NCBI GenBank assembly: GCA_947495555.1
Contig: CANLZI010000002.1
Span: 1-64,000, forward strand
Source of the DNA: an uncultured Erythrobacter sp.
GTDB taxonomy: Bacteria; Pseudomonadota; Alphaproteobacteria; Sphingomonadales; Sphingomonadaceae
Length of the DNA: 64,000 nucleotides
Direction: 5' to 3'
The notes under the pieces were generated by a model that was given only the letters and a program-made list of their open reading frames with translations, had not been told where the DNA came from and did not search any database. Numbering within the stretch: position 1 is the first letter of the stretch; every line of letters begins with the position of its first letter. The position numbers were made by a program, and so were the translations under genes. Shown here one piece after another: positions 42,881-49,997 of this stretch.

Positions 42881-43636
42881 TTGGGCTCAACCCTTCATCC
42901 AGGCAAGCTGCGGCTGGGCGTGAACATCGATCACGTGGCCACAATCCGCAATGCGCGCGGCGGGGATCATCCCGATCCGGTCCGCGCGGCCGAAATTGTT
43001 GCCAGCGTTGGCGGCGATGGCATCACCGCGCATCTGCGCGAAGACCGCCGTCATATTCGGGATGAAGATCTGGCCCGGATCCAAGCTGCGACAGACCTAC
43101 CGCTGAATCTGGAAATGGCCGCCACGGAGGAAATGCTGGAGATTGCGCTGCGCCACAAACCGCACGCAGCCTGCATCGTGCCGGAAAAGCGTGAAGAGCG
43201 CACGACAGAAGGCGGACTGGATGCCGCCGGACTGCACAATCAGATCGCTCCTATCGTTACGCGTCTGTCTGACGCCGGCATTCGGGTCAGTCTGTTTATC
43301 GAGGCGAACGAGCGGCAATTGGATGCGGCCCTGCGGATGGGCGCACAGGTGGTGGAATTCCACACCGGTGAATATGCCCATGCGCATCTGGATGGCAATT
43401 CCGAGCGGATGGCGAGCGAGCTAAACCGGATTGCCGATATGTCAGCATTGGCAGTTAAGAACGGCATCGAGCCACATGCAGGCCACGGGCTGACCTATGA
43501 AAATGTGCAACCCATCGCGGCCATTCCGCAATTGGCAGAGCTGAATATTGGCCACTATCTGGTGGGCGAGGCCGTATTTGTTGGGCTGGAAAATGCCGTG
43601 CGCCGGATGCGCGATCTGATGGACGATGCGCGTTGA
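42881..43636 (+). CDS. pdxJ: Pyridoxine 5'-phosphate synthase
   Basis: A 251-residue TIM-barrel enzyme that condenses amino-acetone phosphate with deoxyxylulose 5-phosphate. The motifs Leu-Gly-Val-Asn-Ile-Asp-His-Val-Ala-Thr near residue 12, Leu-Glu-Met-Ala-Ala near 77, Cys-Ile-Val-Pro-Glu-Lys near 98, and Gly-His-Gly-Leu-Thr-Tyr near 206 are all present. Start codon is TTG, 2 bases after the pyrE stop. Alternatives downstream would cut into the first strand, so TTG is supported. acpS follows shortly behind, the classic pdxJ-acpS link. Confidence 0.96.
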   Translation: MGSTLHPGKLRLGVNIDHVATIRNARGGDHPDPVRAAEIVASVGGDGITAHLREDRRHIRDEDLARIQAATDLPLNLEMAATEEMLEIALRHKPHAACIVPEKREERTTEGGLDAAGLHNQIAPIVTRLSDAGIRVSLFIEANERQLDAALRMGAQVVEFHTGEYAHAHLDGNSERMASELNRIADMSALAVKNGIEPHAGHGLTYENVQPIAAIPQLAELNIGHYLVGEAVFVGLENAVRRMRDLMDDAR

Positions 43637-43652
43637 TGCATTTCCTGGCGCC

Positions 43653-43925
43653 ATGACAGACACCCAGCAACAGGGCGGTGAAGCATGGCGCGTGGCGGCG
43701 GCAGCTATCCCCTTTTTGGTCAGTCTCGGCTTGTTGGGGATCGCTGCGCAAACCGGGCTTGCCCTGCCCTTTGCCATCGGCTGGCCGATCGTCCAGATTG
43801 CCGGTTATGGTGTAACCTTGCGCAAGGCCAAGGGCGATGTGCGGAATCCCTTGGTCACAACTCAGATTATCTTGCACTGGTTGGTGCTGGCCTTGATGAG
43901 CGCCGTAATTTTGGGGGCAACATGA
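43653..43925 (+). CDS. Small membrane protein between pdxJ and acpS
   Basis: A 90-residue protein with three hydrophobic segments (about 15-35, 37-54 and 69-88) and no recognisable domain. It begins Met-Thr-Asp-Thr-Gln-Gln-Gln. Its stop overlaps the acpS start by 4 bases. It may be a conserved filler of the pdxJ-acpS run in this group. The function is unknown. Confidence 0.72.
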   Translation: MTDTQQQGGEAWRVAAAAIPFLVSLGLLGIAAQTGLALPFAIGWPIVQIAGYGVTLRKAKGDVRNPLVTTQIILHWLVLALMSAVILGAT

Positions 43926-44323
43926 TTATCGGATTGGGTTCTGACCTGTGCAATATTGAACGCATTCAAAATTCGCTCGACCGGTTTGGCGAGCGGTTTG
44001 AGAACCGCGTCTTTACCAAGGTAGAACGGGCCAAAGCGCGCAAGCGACCGTTCACAATCGCGGGCACCTATGCCAAAAGATTTGCCGCGAAAGAGGCCTT
44101 CAGCAAGGCAGTTGGCACAGGCTTTCGCAGGGGTGTTTTCATGAAGGATATCGGCGTTGTGAACGCACCGTCAGGCGCGCCAACACTGGCGCTGGAAGGC
44201 GGCGCGGCGAAGCGGCTTGCAGAATTGACGCCGCACGGCCATGAGGCGGTGGTTCACCTGACACTGACCGATGATCACCCTTGGGCGCAGGCCTTTATCA
44301 TTATCGAATCGCGCCCTTTGTAA
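43922..44323 (+). CDS. acpS: Holo-[acyl-carrier-protein] synthase
   Basis: A 133-residue phosphopantetheinyl transferase that activates the acyl carrier protein. The Mg-binding Asp is in Gly-Leu-Gly-Ser-Asp-Leu-Cys at residue 8 and the Glu in [10 protein letters not shown] at 58. The acpS start shares 4 bases with the end of the preceding membrane-protein gene. lepB follows, and the pdxJ-acpS-lepB order is a conserved one. Confidence 0.96.
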   Translation: MIIGLGSDLCNIERIQNSLDRFGERFENRVFTKVERAKARKRPFTIAGTYAKRFAAKEAFSKAVGTGFRRGVFMKDIGVVNAPSGAPTLALEGGAAKRLAELTPHGHEAVVHLTLTDDHPWAQAFIIIESRPL

Positions 44324-44358
44324 TTCCCCCTCACCCCCGATTTTTGGCACATAAAACC

Positions 44359-45240
44359 TTGGCAAAAGACAAACAGAAGACTGACGAGAAGGTAAACTGG
44401 CTGGCAGAATTGCGCGGTCTGTCGCTGATGCTGTTGGCGGTGTTCGTATTTCACAGCCTGGTCGCCAAACCGTTTTACATCCCCAGCACATCGATGATGC
44501 CATCTCTTTTCGTTGGTGACCGGTTGGTAGTCAGCAAATATCCCTATGGGTGGAGTTGGGCCTCAATCAGTTTTCATTTGTGGCCACGCGGCGACTGGCG
44601 GATTGCTGCGGACACGCCGGAATATGGCGATATCGTCATCCCGGTTCACCCAACCCGCGATGAAGACTATATCAAGCGTGTGGTCGGATTGCCCGGTGAT
44701 CGCATTGCGGTTGATGGCGGTCGGATCATCCTAAATGGGCAACCGGTTCAGCGCGAAATTATCCCGCCCATCCCCATCCCGTTCGAGCCAGAGCTGCGTT
44801 GCAAAGGCAATCCATGCCTTTATTCATTCGAGCCCTATCGCACCCGTTCTGACGAGGGCGAGCCGGTGTTTGAAGTTCCTGCCTATCGCGAAACCTTGCC
44901 CAATGGGGCCAGCTATCTGGTGATCGATCACACCACCCAGTCTCTGGACAATTATGACGAGATCACCATTCCTGAAGGCCATGTATTTGTGATGGGCGAC
45001 AATCGCGATCACTCTGCAGACAGTCGCGCTCCGATTGATGAAAGCGGTTTGGGAGGCCCAATTCCCCTTGAGAATATTGGTGGGCGGGCAGAATTCATCA
45101 CATTCTCATTGGATGGATCGACCGGTTGGAATCCCGTCAGCTGGTTCACCAGCCTGCGGCCAGACCGTGCATGGACGACGCTGCGGCCACCGTTGGCCGA
45201 AACGGCGGACACGCCCTCAGCCCCTGACGCCGGCTCATGA
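44359..45240 (+). CDS. lepB: Signal peptidase I
   Basis: A 293-residue signal peptidase I that cleaves Sec and Tat signal peptides at the periplasmic face. One N-terminal helix is at about 20-40, then the catalytic Ser in Pro-Ser-Thr-Ser-Met-Met-Pro-Ser near 50 and the catalytic Lys in Tyr-Ile-Lys-Arg-Val-Val-Gly-Leu-Pro-Gly-Asp near 110. Gly-Asp-Asn-Arg-Asp-His-Ser-Ala-Asp-Ser-Arg near 215 is box E. The TTG at 44359 is the likely start; an earlier TTG would overlap acpS by 43 bases. In many relatives rnc and era follow, but here a DUF3089 gene does. Confidence 0.95.
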   Translation: MAKDKQKTDEKVNWLAELRGLSLMLLAVFVFHSLVAKPFYIPSTSMMPSLFVGDRLVVSKYPYGWSWASISFHLWPRGDWRIAADTPEYGDIVIPVHPTRDEDYIKRVVGLPGDRIAVDGGRIILNGQPVQREIIPPIPIPFEPELRCKGNPCLYSFEPYRTRSDEGEPVFEVPAYRETLPNGASYLVIDHTTQSLDNYDEITIPEGHVFVMGDNRDHSADSRAPIDESGLGGPIPLENIGGRAEFITFSLDGSTGWNPVSWFTSLRPDRAWTTLRPPLAETADTPSAPDAGS

Positions 45241-45313
45241 AAGTATCGACTCAGGTCAGAACTGAGCAGTGAATTGAACATTAGGTAGCAAAGCACAGGA
45301 ATCGGACAGACGT

Positions 45314-46453
45314 ATGGCCAAAAAATTTCTCTACTTTGTCGCGGTGATCATAGTGCTGATCCTGGTGGCGCTGATCGCCTTGAGCATATGGTCGAAAGAG
45401 CTGACCAAGCTGGCCTTTGTCCCGACTGGTGAATTTGTCGAGCAATCCGCCTTGGAAGAAAACGCCTACCAAGATCCCGCGCTGTGGTATTCACGCCCCG
45501 GCATTGGTACCAGCGACCCAGCCAGATGGCAGCCAGCGATGCGCAATGAGGGACGAAGCATCCCCGCACCTGCAGATCAAGAACCGCCCGATTTCGCCGT
45601 GCTTTTTGTCCATCCAACCAGCTTTATCGATCGCACGCGGTGGAATGCGCCATTTGGTGATCCCGAGGCTGAGCGGATCGCAAAACTGTATATTCGCGGC
45701 ATGGCCAGCCCCTTCAACCAAGCCGAAGAGATTTGGGCGCCGCGCTATCGCCAGGCGACCATGGGTGCGTTTCTGACCAATTCCGGCGAAGCGGAGAAAG
45801 CGTTGGAAGCAGCCTATGATGATGTGCTGCAGGCGTTTGAATATTTCCTCACCTCGGCTGATGCGGATTCGCCCATCGTGCTGGTCGGGCACAGCCAAGG
45901 GTCTTTGCATCTTCTGCGTCTGTTGAAAGAGCGTGTGGCTGGCTCAGAAATGTCAGACCGTGTGGCCGCCGTATATGCGGTGGGATGGCCCATTTCGATT
46001 GAGCACGACTTGCCATCGCTGGGCTTGCCCATGTGCGCCTCGGTCGACCAATATGGTTGCATCCTCAGCTGGTCGAGCTTTGCCGAACCCGCCGATCCAT
46101 CGGCTGTCATGGAAACCTACAGCCAATCGGTCGGGTTTGACGGAACCTTGCGCGGCAACAGCAAGATTGCCTGCACCAACCCGCTGACCGGCACGTTAAA
46201 TGGAGCAGCTGAAGCCACCAGCAATCGTGGGACCTTGGTGCCCGACGGTGATCTGTCCAAGGGTGAGCTGGTACAAAACTCTGTTTCGGCACGCTGCGAC
46301 GAGCGCGGCCTGCTGCTAATCGGTGATCCGCCGGAAATGGGCAGCTATGTGCTGCCGGGTAACAATTATCACGTCTATGACATCCCCTTGTTCTGGCAGA
46401 ACACGCAATATGATGTCGCAATTCGGGTGGATGCATGGACCAGAGCACGCTGA
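45314..46453 (+). CDS. DUF3089 alpha/beta hydrolase-like protein
   Basis: A 379-residue protein with an N-terminal membrane anchor (about 5-27) and a DUF3089 domain. The nucleophile elbow Val-Gly-His-Ser-Gln-Gly-Ser is near residue 196, with Phe-Val-His-Pro-Thr-Ser-Phe near 97 and a conserved His-Val-Tyr-Asp-Ile near 357. This suggests a membrane-tethered lipase or esterase facing the periplasm. The substrate is unknown. Its end overlaps the ruvX start by 19 bases, so the two are co-transcribed. Confidence 0.88.
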   Translation: MAKKFLYFVAVIIVLILVALIALSIWSKELTKLAFVPTGEFVEQSALEENAYQDPALWYSRPGIGTSDPARWQPAMRNEGRSIPAPADQEPPDFAVLFVHPTSFIDRTRWNAPFGDPEAERIAKLYIRGMASPFNQAEEIWAPRYRQATMGAFLTNSGEAEKALEAAYDDVLQAFEYFLTSADADSPIVLVGHSQGSLHLLRLLKERVAGSEMSDRVAAVYAVGWPISIEHDLPSLGLPMCASVDQYGCILSWSSFAEPADPSAVMETYSQSVGFDGTLRGNSKIACTNPLTGTLNGAAEATSNRGTLVPDGDLSKGELVQNSVSARCDERGLLLIGDPPEMGSYVLPGNNYHVYDIPLFWQNTQYDVAIRVDAWTRAR

Positions 46454-46920
46454 TCCACGATAACGCACTGGATTATCGCGATGCGCTGCCCGAAGGCGGC
46501 GCGCTGCTGGGTTTGGACCTGGGAACCAAGACAATTGGGGTGGCGACCTGCGATGCGGGTTGGCGCTTTGCCACGGCGGGCAAGACCCTGCAGCGGGGAA
46601 AATTTGGCCGTGACCGGGACATTCTGAGCGCTCTCATTACCGAGCGATCCATTGTTGGAGTGGTTATCGGACTGCCCCGCAATATGGACGGGAGCGAGGG
46701 ATCGCGCGCGCAATCTTGCCGCGCCTATGGCCGCAATCTGGCGGAGGCTTTCGGGCTGCCAGTGCTGTTGTGGGACGAGCGCTGGTCCACCCAAAGCGCC
46801 GAGCGCGACATGATCACACAAGACACCAGCCGGTCAAAACGGGCCGAGAAAATCGACAGCCACGCGGCCGCAATCATCCTTCAAGGCGCAATCGACGCTC
46901 TGGCGGGCGGCGCTTTCTAA
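46435..46920 (+). CDS. ruvX: Holliday junction resolvase-like RuvX (YqgF)
   Basis: A 161-residue RNase H-fold nuclease of the YqgF family, involved in 16S rRNA 5' processing and possibly in recombination. The first acidic residue is in Gly-Leu-Asp-Leu-Gly-Thr-Lys-Thr-Ile-Gly near 28, Gly-Leu-Pro-Arg-Asn-Met-Asp-Gly near 80 is the second motif, and Trp-Asp-Glu-Arg-Trp-Ser-Thr near 114 is the third. It overlaps the upstream DUF3089 gene by 19 bases and the converging 309-residue protein gene by 4 bases. Confidence 0.95.
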   Translation: MDQSTLIHDNALDYRDALPEGGALLGLDLGTKTIGVATCDAGWRFATAGKTLQRGKFGRDRDILSALITERSIVGVVIGLPRNMDGSEGSRAQSCRAYGRNLAEAFGLPVLLWDERWSTQSAERDMITQDTSRSKRAEKIDSHAAAIILQGAIDALAGGAF

Positions 46921-47846
46921 GCGGGCGTCAACGCCTGGCTGATTGCTGAGCGGCGTTGGCGCGCCACACCTTGCAACATAAGGCAGCCGGACTGCTCGGC
47001 CTCTCTCCACAAGGCATCGCGCTCGACCGGGTCATAAAGCAACAAGGCGCGCGCTTCATAACTGGCCAAACGCAGGCGATCGCTCGGGTGGGTCTTGCCA
47101 AATTGCTCGGCCAAATCCAGCGCCTCGGCCTGCCCCGTCGCAATCGCAGTACGCAGGAATACCTCGGTCGAATTGGGGCTGAGCACGCGGGTGATGGTGC
47201 CCTTACCCAAATGGCCCTCGCCCAGATCAAATCCATATTGATCATGCCACCCTTGCGCTGGGCCGATATGCATGATGTTGAGCGATACAGACAGCCGTTC
47301 AGGCGGAATTTGGCTGTGGATGTCGCGATGCGCGCGATACAGCATCATCTTGCCCTCAGCCAAAGCCGACCGCTCAACAAACTGCAGCGGCACCTGCTCT
47401 CCCGCATATCCTGCCACCGCTTCATAGTCATATTCGTAATAATCGCTGCGATAACCCGGCCCCAGATAGCCGCTCGTCAGGAACGAAAAATTGTGATCAT
47501 GTGGCACACCATAAACAAAGGTCTTGGCGCCGCTCGACTGAAAGCAATGGTCGTTTTCAGACGGCCAGATATTGGCGCGCAAGAATGTCCCGCCCACCTT
47601 GCGGCTGAGCGTGATGGCCTGCGGGCCATAACCACTATCAAGCACCGGATTGCGATATTGGTCTTTCAGCTGATCGAGCAGCAAATCACCCAAAAAATCA
47701 CGATTGTTGGTCAATTTGCGCAGCCAGCGGGCGCTCGCGTCTAGATTGTCCGGATTGGCCGGGTCAAAGGGGGTGTCGACCATAGCTTCGACACATTCTT
47801 CCAACCCGCATTGCCGCCGGTCATCGCATTCGATCAATTGCGGCAT
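46917..47846 (-). CDS. Unassigned 309-residue cupin-like protein of the peptide operon
   Basis: I do not recognise this family. The middle looks like a beta-barrel: Val-Pro-His-Asp-His-Asn-Phe-Ser-Phe (His116 and His118) is a cupin-type HxH. After about 55 residues come His173 and His177 in Arg-Ala-His-Arg-Asp-Ile-His, then Ser-Val-Ser-Leu-Asn, as in cupin motif 2. A mononuclear metal site is therefore plausible. The C-terminal 80 residues are helical and rich in Ala, Leu and Arg. No signal peptide. The ATG at 47846 has GGAGG eight bases upstream, inside the end of the preceding gene (13-base overlap), which shows tight coupling. Third gene of the unit. It might modify the peptide or sense something; that is guesswork. 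Confidence 0.75.
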   Translation of the reverse strand: MPQLIECDDRRQCGLEECVEAMVDTPFDPANPDNLDASARWLRKLTNNRDFLGDLLLDQLKDQYRNPVLDSGYGPQAITLSRKVGGTFLRANIWPSENDHCFQSSGAKTFVYGVPHDHNFSFLTSGYLGPGYRSDYYEYDYEAVAGYAGEQVPLQFVERSALAEGKMMLYRAHRDIHSQIPPERLSVSLNIMHIGPAQGWHDQYGFDLGEGHLGKGTITRVLSPNSTEVFLRTAIATGQAEALDLAEQFGKTHPSDRLRLASYEARALLLYDPVERDALWREAEQSGCLMLQGVARQRRSAISQALTPA

Positions 47847-48805
47847 TGGTCCGCCTCCATTTGTAACAGTTGCGGGTGGGCGGCCGACAATTGGTCGCGT
47901 AGCGCGCGCGCAGGCAGAGCCAATTTGTCATCTTCATCCGCCGCCATGGGCCGCAGCAACGCAAATCCACGAACGGGGTCCAACGCCAAGGTGTGGCGCA
48001 GCGCGTCCCACCGCAGATAGGCAGGGCCATCCTGCGTCAATGTGGCGCAATGCGGTGCTGCATCCGCGCGTCCCAATTCGGTCAATACCGCCATCGCCAT
48101 GGCAATCTGGCTTTCGCGCTTGGTCCCGCTGGATTGGTGGACAAGCGATCCATCGCTGATGCGGATTTCCTGCACTGGCTTTGGCTCATTGGTCGCCCTG
48201 CTCAGTTGCAAAAGCAGCAAGCATCCACGCACGTCAGTGATCTGGCGCGAGTGCTGCTCGCCAGGCAAAGCGATGGTGCTACCACGGCATAAATCTTTGC
48301 GCGTCACATCGACCCTGGAGTTATCTGTATCCTCGTGACCTCGTCGACAGAGCATACCTTGCGCCCGGCCCGCAATCACGATCTCATATTGCTCGCGCTG
48401 GGAAAAAGCCGCCACCTGCGGCTCTACCGACTGCTCGACTTGCTCATAGGTGACCAGCGACAATGTAACCGGACCCACCTCGAACAAGCGCATCGTTGCA
48501 AAGCCTGCAGAATAATTGTGCTTCAAGGGGACATGCCCCAGTGGATTGTCCCGCACCGCCTGCACAAAATGCGCCTGCCAGTTCGCAACCAAAGTACTGG
48601 CCGCATTATGCGATGTCATAATCTCTCGCAGCTGGTGCAATTGGGCGAGAGATTCCCTGTTCGCATAGCGCTCCAACTGATCGGCCAACGCCATCATGTC
48701 CGGCTGGGATAGCCAGTCTGACTTTGCACGGTCCATTTGCTGTTGTGCCAGACGCTGCGAGACAGGATCGTCCCGCAGCGCCGCGATATGTTCATCGATC
48801 CGCAT
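47834..48805 (-). CDS. Unassigned 323-residue protein of the peptide operon
   Basis: I do not recognise this family. Residues 1-85 are helical and charged (Gln/Asp/Arg-rich). Residues about 100-215 look beta-rich, with Pro-Val-Thr-Leu-Ser-Leu-Val-Thr-Tyr-Glu, Gln-Tyr-Glu-Ile-Val-Ile-Ala-Gly-Arg-Ala-Gln-Gly, and Gly-Ser-Thr-Ile-Ala-Leu-Pro-Gly-Glu-Gln-His, an arrangement compatible with a cupin or sensory beta-roll. The rest (about 225-323) is helical. No signal peptide or membrane helix is present, so it is cytoplasmic. It starts 31 bases after the peptide gene and overlaps the 309-residue gene by 13 bases. Confidence 0.75.
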   Translation of the reverse strand: MRIDEHIAALRDDPVSQRLAQQQMDRAKSDWLSQPDMMALADQLERYANRESLAQLHQLREIMTSHNAASTLVANWQAHFVQAVRDNPLGHVPLKHNYSAGFATMRLFEVGPVTLSLVTYEQVEQSVEPQVAAFSQREQYEIVIAGRAQGMLCRRGHEDTDNSRVDVTRKDLCRGSTIALPGEQHSRQITDVRGCLLLLQLSRATNEPKPVQEIRISDGSLVHQSSGTKRESQIAMAMAVLTELGRADAAPHCATLTQDGPAYLRWDALRHTLALDPVRGFALLRPMAADEDDKLALPARALRDQLSAAHPQLLQMEADQCRN

Positions 48806-48836
48806 GGATTATCAGGTCCAAGCCCAATCCGTACAA

Positions 48837-48977
48837 TCAGAGCACGTCATAGACATAAACCATCAGAACCAAGACGGGATCATCATAGGTTGCCGATGAT
48901 TGGGAGACGCTGCCAAATACGCCTGTCGTCTTGTCCAGGGCTGGCAAGTTGGCGAGATCAATCTTGGGTGTGCTCAT
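48837..48977 (-). CDS. 46-residue peptide, possible precursor or small partner
   Basis: A 46-residue peptide starting Met-Ser-Thr-Pro-Lys-Ile-Asp-Leu-Ala-Asn-Leu-Pro-Ala-Leu. A Thr-Gly-Val-Phe-Gly-Ser segment near 18-23 and a Ser/Thr-rich linker follow, then a hydrophobic beta-type end (Asp-Pro-Val-Leu-Val-Leu-Met-Val-Tyr-Val-Tyr-Asp-Val-Leu). It has no Cys, His or Trp and no signal peptide. A good GGAGAA ribosome binding site precedes the ATG at 48977, while longer starts in the frame give unrelated residues. It leads a three-gene unit with a candidate promoter at 49056. The two-part layout (leader-like front, distinctive end) resembles a RiPP precursor but no known RiPP class fits. Confidence 0.72.
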   Translation of the reverse strand: MSTPKIDLANLPALDKTTGVFGSVSQSSATYDDPVLVLMVYVYDVL

Positions 48978-48999
48978 CACAATTCTCCATTGTCTGCGC

Positions 49000-49015
49000 C
49001 CGGCACAATTGCCGG
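49000..49015 (-). other. Stem-loop in the leader of the peptide mRNA
   Basis: CCGGCA-CAAT-TGCCGG forms a 6-base stem with a 4-base loop, 22 bases before the peptide ATG. It has no T run, so a translational or mRNA-stability role is more likely than termination. Confidence 0.45.
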
Positions 49016-49050
49016 ATCGCCCACAGTGTTTGAGGACAATTCGAGCGATC

Positions 49051-49076
49051 AAAAAATTAAATCATTGTAATTTTTT
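49051..49076. promoter_or_regulatory. AT-only inverted repeat in the divergent promoter
   Basis: AAAAAATTA (49051-49059) and TAATTTTTT (49068-49076) are perfect 9-base arms around 8 bases. The dyad covers the -10 of the peptide promoter and lies 25 bases before the thioesterase ATG on the other strand, so it could be a shared operator. Confidence 0.5.
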
Positions 49077-49085
49077 TGGCATCAA
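49056..49085 (-). promoter_or_regulatory. Candidate promoter of the peptide operon
   Basis: On the minus strand TTGATG (49085-49080) and TTTAAT (49061-49056) are 18 bases apart. The start would lie near 49049, giving a leader of about 70 bases. The region is far richer in A and T than its surroundings. A possible second -10, TACAAT, lies within the spacer. Confidence 0.55.
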
Positions 49086-49100
49086 AGCAGACCCCATTTC

Positions 49101-49556
49101 ATGGTCAGCCCGCTCCCCCCATTTGATCCCGAAGCGTCCTCCAAATTCTTCTTCAAACACGGCCATACCGGTTGGTTGGGCTTGGAGTATTCCGACCATG
49201 GCGAAAACTGGGTTGAGCTGAAATTGCCATGGCGCGAAGATCTGCTGGGCGATGCAGATCGCCCGATTCTGGCATCCGGCCCCATCGTCAGCTTGATGGA
49301 TATGGCATCGGGCATGAGCATCTGGACCACCATGAAGACATTCAATCCGGTGGCGACATTGGACTTGCGGGTCGACTATCAACGGCCCGCACGCGAGCAC
49401 TGCGCGGTGATTGGACGGGCAGAATGCTATCGCATTACCCGCTCTGCCGCCTTTGTCCGGGGTATCGCCTATGATGATGATATTGATGATCCTGTCGCGC
49501 ATATTGCTGGCGTTTTCATGACCATTGGGAAGGACCCTCGCAGTGGCAAAATCTGA
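49101..49556 (+). CDS. PaaI-type hotdog thioesterase (first of two)
   Basis: A 151-residue hotdog-fold thioesterase. Residues about 50-75 carry Gly-Pro-Ile-Val-Ser-Leu-Met-Asp, the Asp position used as general base in many PaaI-type enzymes, and Ala-Thr-Leu-Asp-Leu-Arg-Val-Asp-Tyr follows near 89. The last part has Ala-His-Ile-Ala-Gly-Val-Phe-Met. It hydrolyses an unknown acyl-CoA. It overlaps the second thioesterase gene by 14 bases when that starts at GTG 49543. It is divergent from the peptide operon. Confidence 0.88.
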   Translation: MVSPLPPFDPEASSKFFFKHGHTGWLGLEYSDHGENWVELKLPWREDLLGDADRPILASGPIVSLMDMASGMSIWTTMKTFNPVATLDLRVDYQRPAREHCAVIGRAECYRITRSAAFVRGIAYDDDIDDPVAHIAGVFMTIGKDPRSGKI

Positions 49557-49989
49557 CCAATCAGACGGCGACAATGCAAGCGAAAACGCAATGACAGCGC
49601 AATTGCCGCATTATGCGCAATCACTGGGCATCAAAGTGTCCGAATTTGAAGACGGCCTGCCCGTGCTGACGGTGGAATTCGGCCCCATGGTAGAGGGCAG
49701 ACCAGGCGCGTTTCATGGGGGCGCCACCAGCGGCCTGTTGGAAAACGCTGGCTATGCCGCCTTGCGTGCTGTGCTGATTGCTGAAGATCGTGACCCTCAG
49801 CTAAAACCGATCAATATCACGGTGCAATTTTTGTCTGCGGGGAAGAATAAGCCAACCTTTGCCAAGGGGCGGATAACGCGGTTGGGCAGGCGCAATGCCA
49901 ATGTCTCGGTCGAAGCTTGGCAAGATGATCGCAGCCGCCCGATTGCAACGGCCATCATGAACATTTTGATGGCGGACCGGACGGAATAA
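49543..49989 (+). CDS. PaaI-type hotdog thioesterase (second of two)
   Basis: A 148-residue hotdog thioesterase. The catalytic helix start Phe-His-Gly-Gly-Ala-Thr-Ser-Gly-Leu-Leu-Glu is near residue 64, the His-Gly-Gly motif of PaaI enzymes. It starts at GTG 49543 within the end of the previous gene; an internal ATG at 49591 is also possible and would give a protein closer to the usual length. The two paralogues differ strongly in the active-site helix (His-Gly-Gly here, Gly-Pro-Ile-Val in the first), which suggests a heteromeric or split-function pair. Confidence 0.87.
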   Translation: MAKSDQSDGDNASENAMTAQLPHYAQSLGIKVSEFEDGLPVLTVEFGPMVEGRPGAFHGGATSGLLENAGYAALRAVLIAEDRDPQLKPINITVQFLSAGKNKPTFAKGRITRLGRRNANVSVEAWQDDRSRPIATAIMNILMADRTE

Positions 49990-49997
49990 ACCGACGG

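Noticed and set aside
46917..48977. Lasso peptide, MNIO (DUF692) or PqqD-type RiPP reading of the peptide operon.
   Set aside because: No B1/B2/C lasso enzymes, no DUF692 barrel motif and no PqqD-like recognition domain could be seen in the two large proteins.
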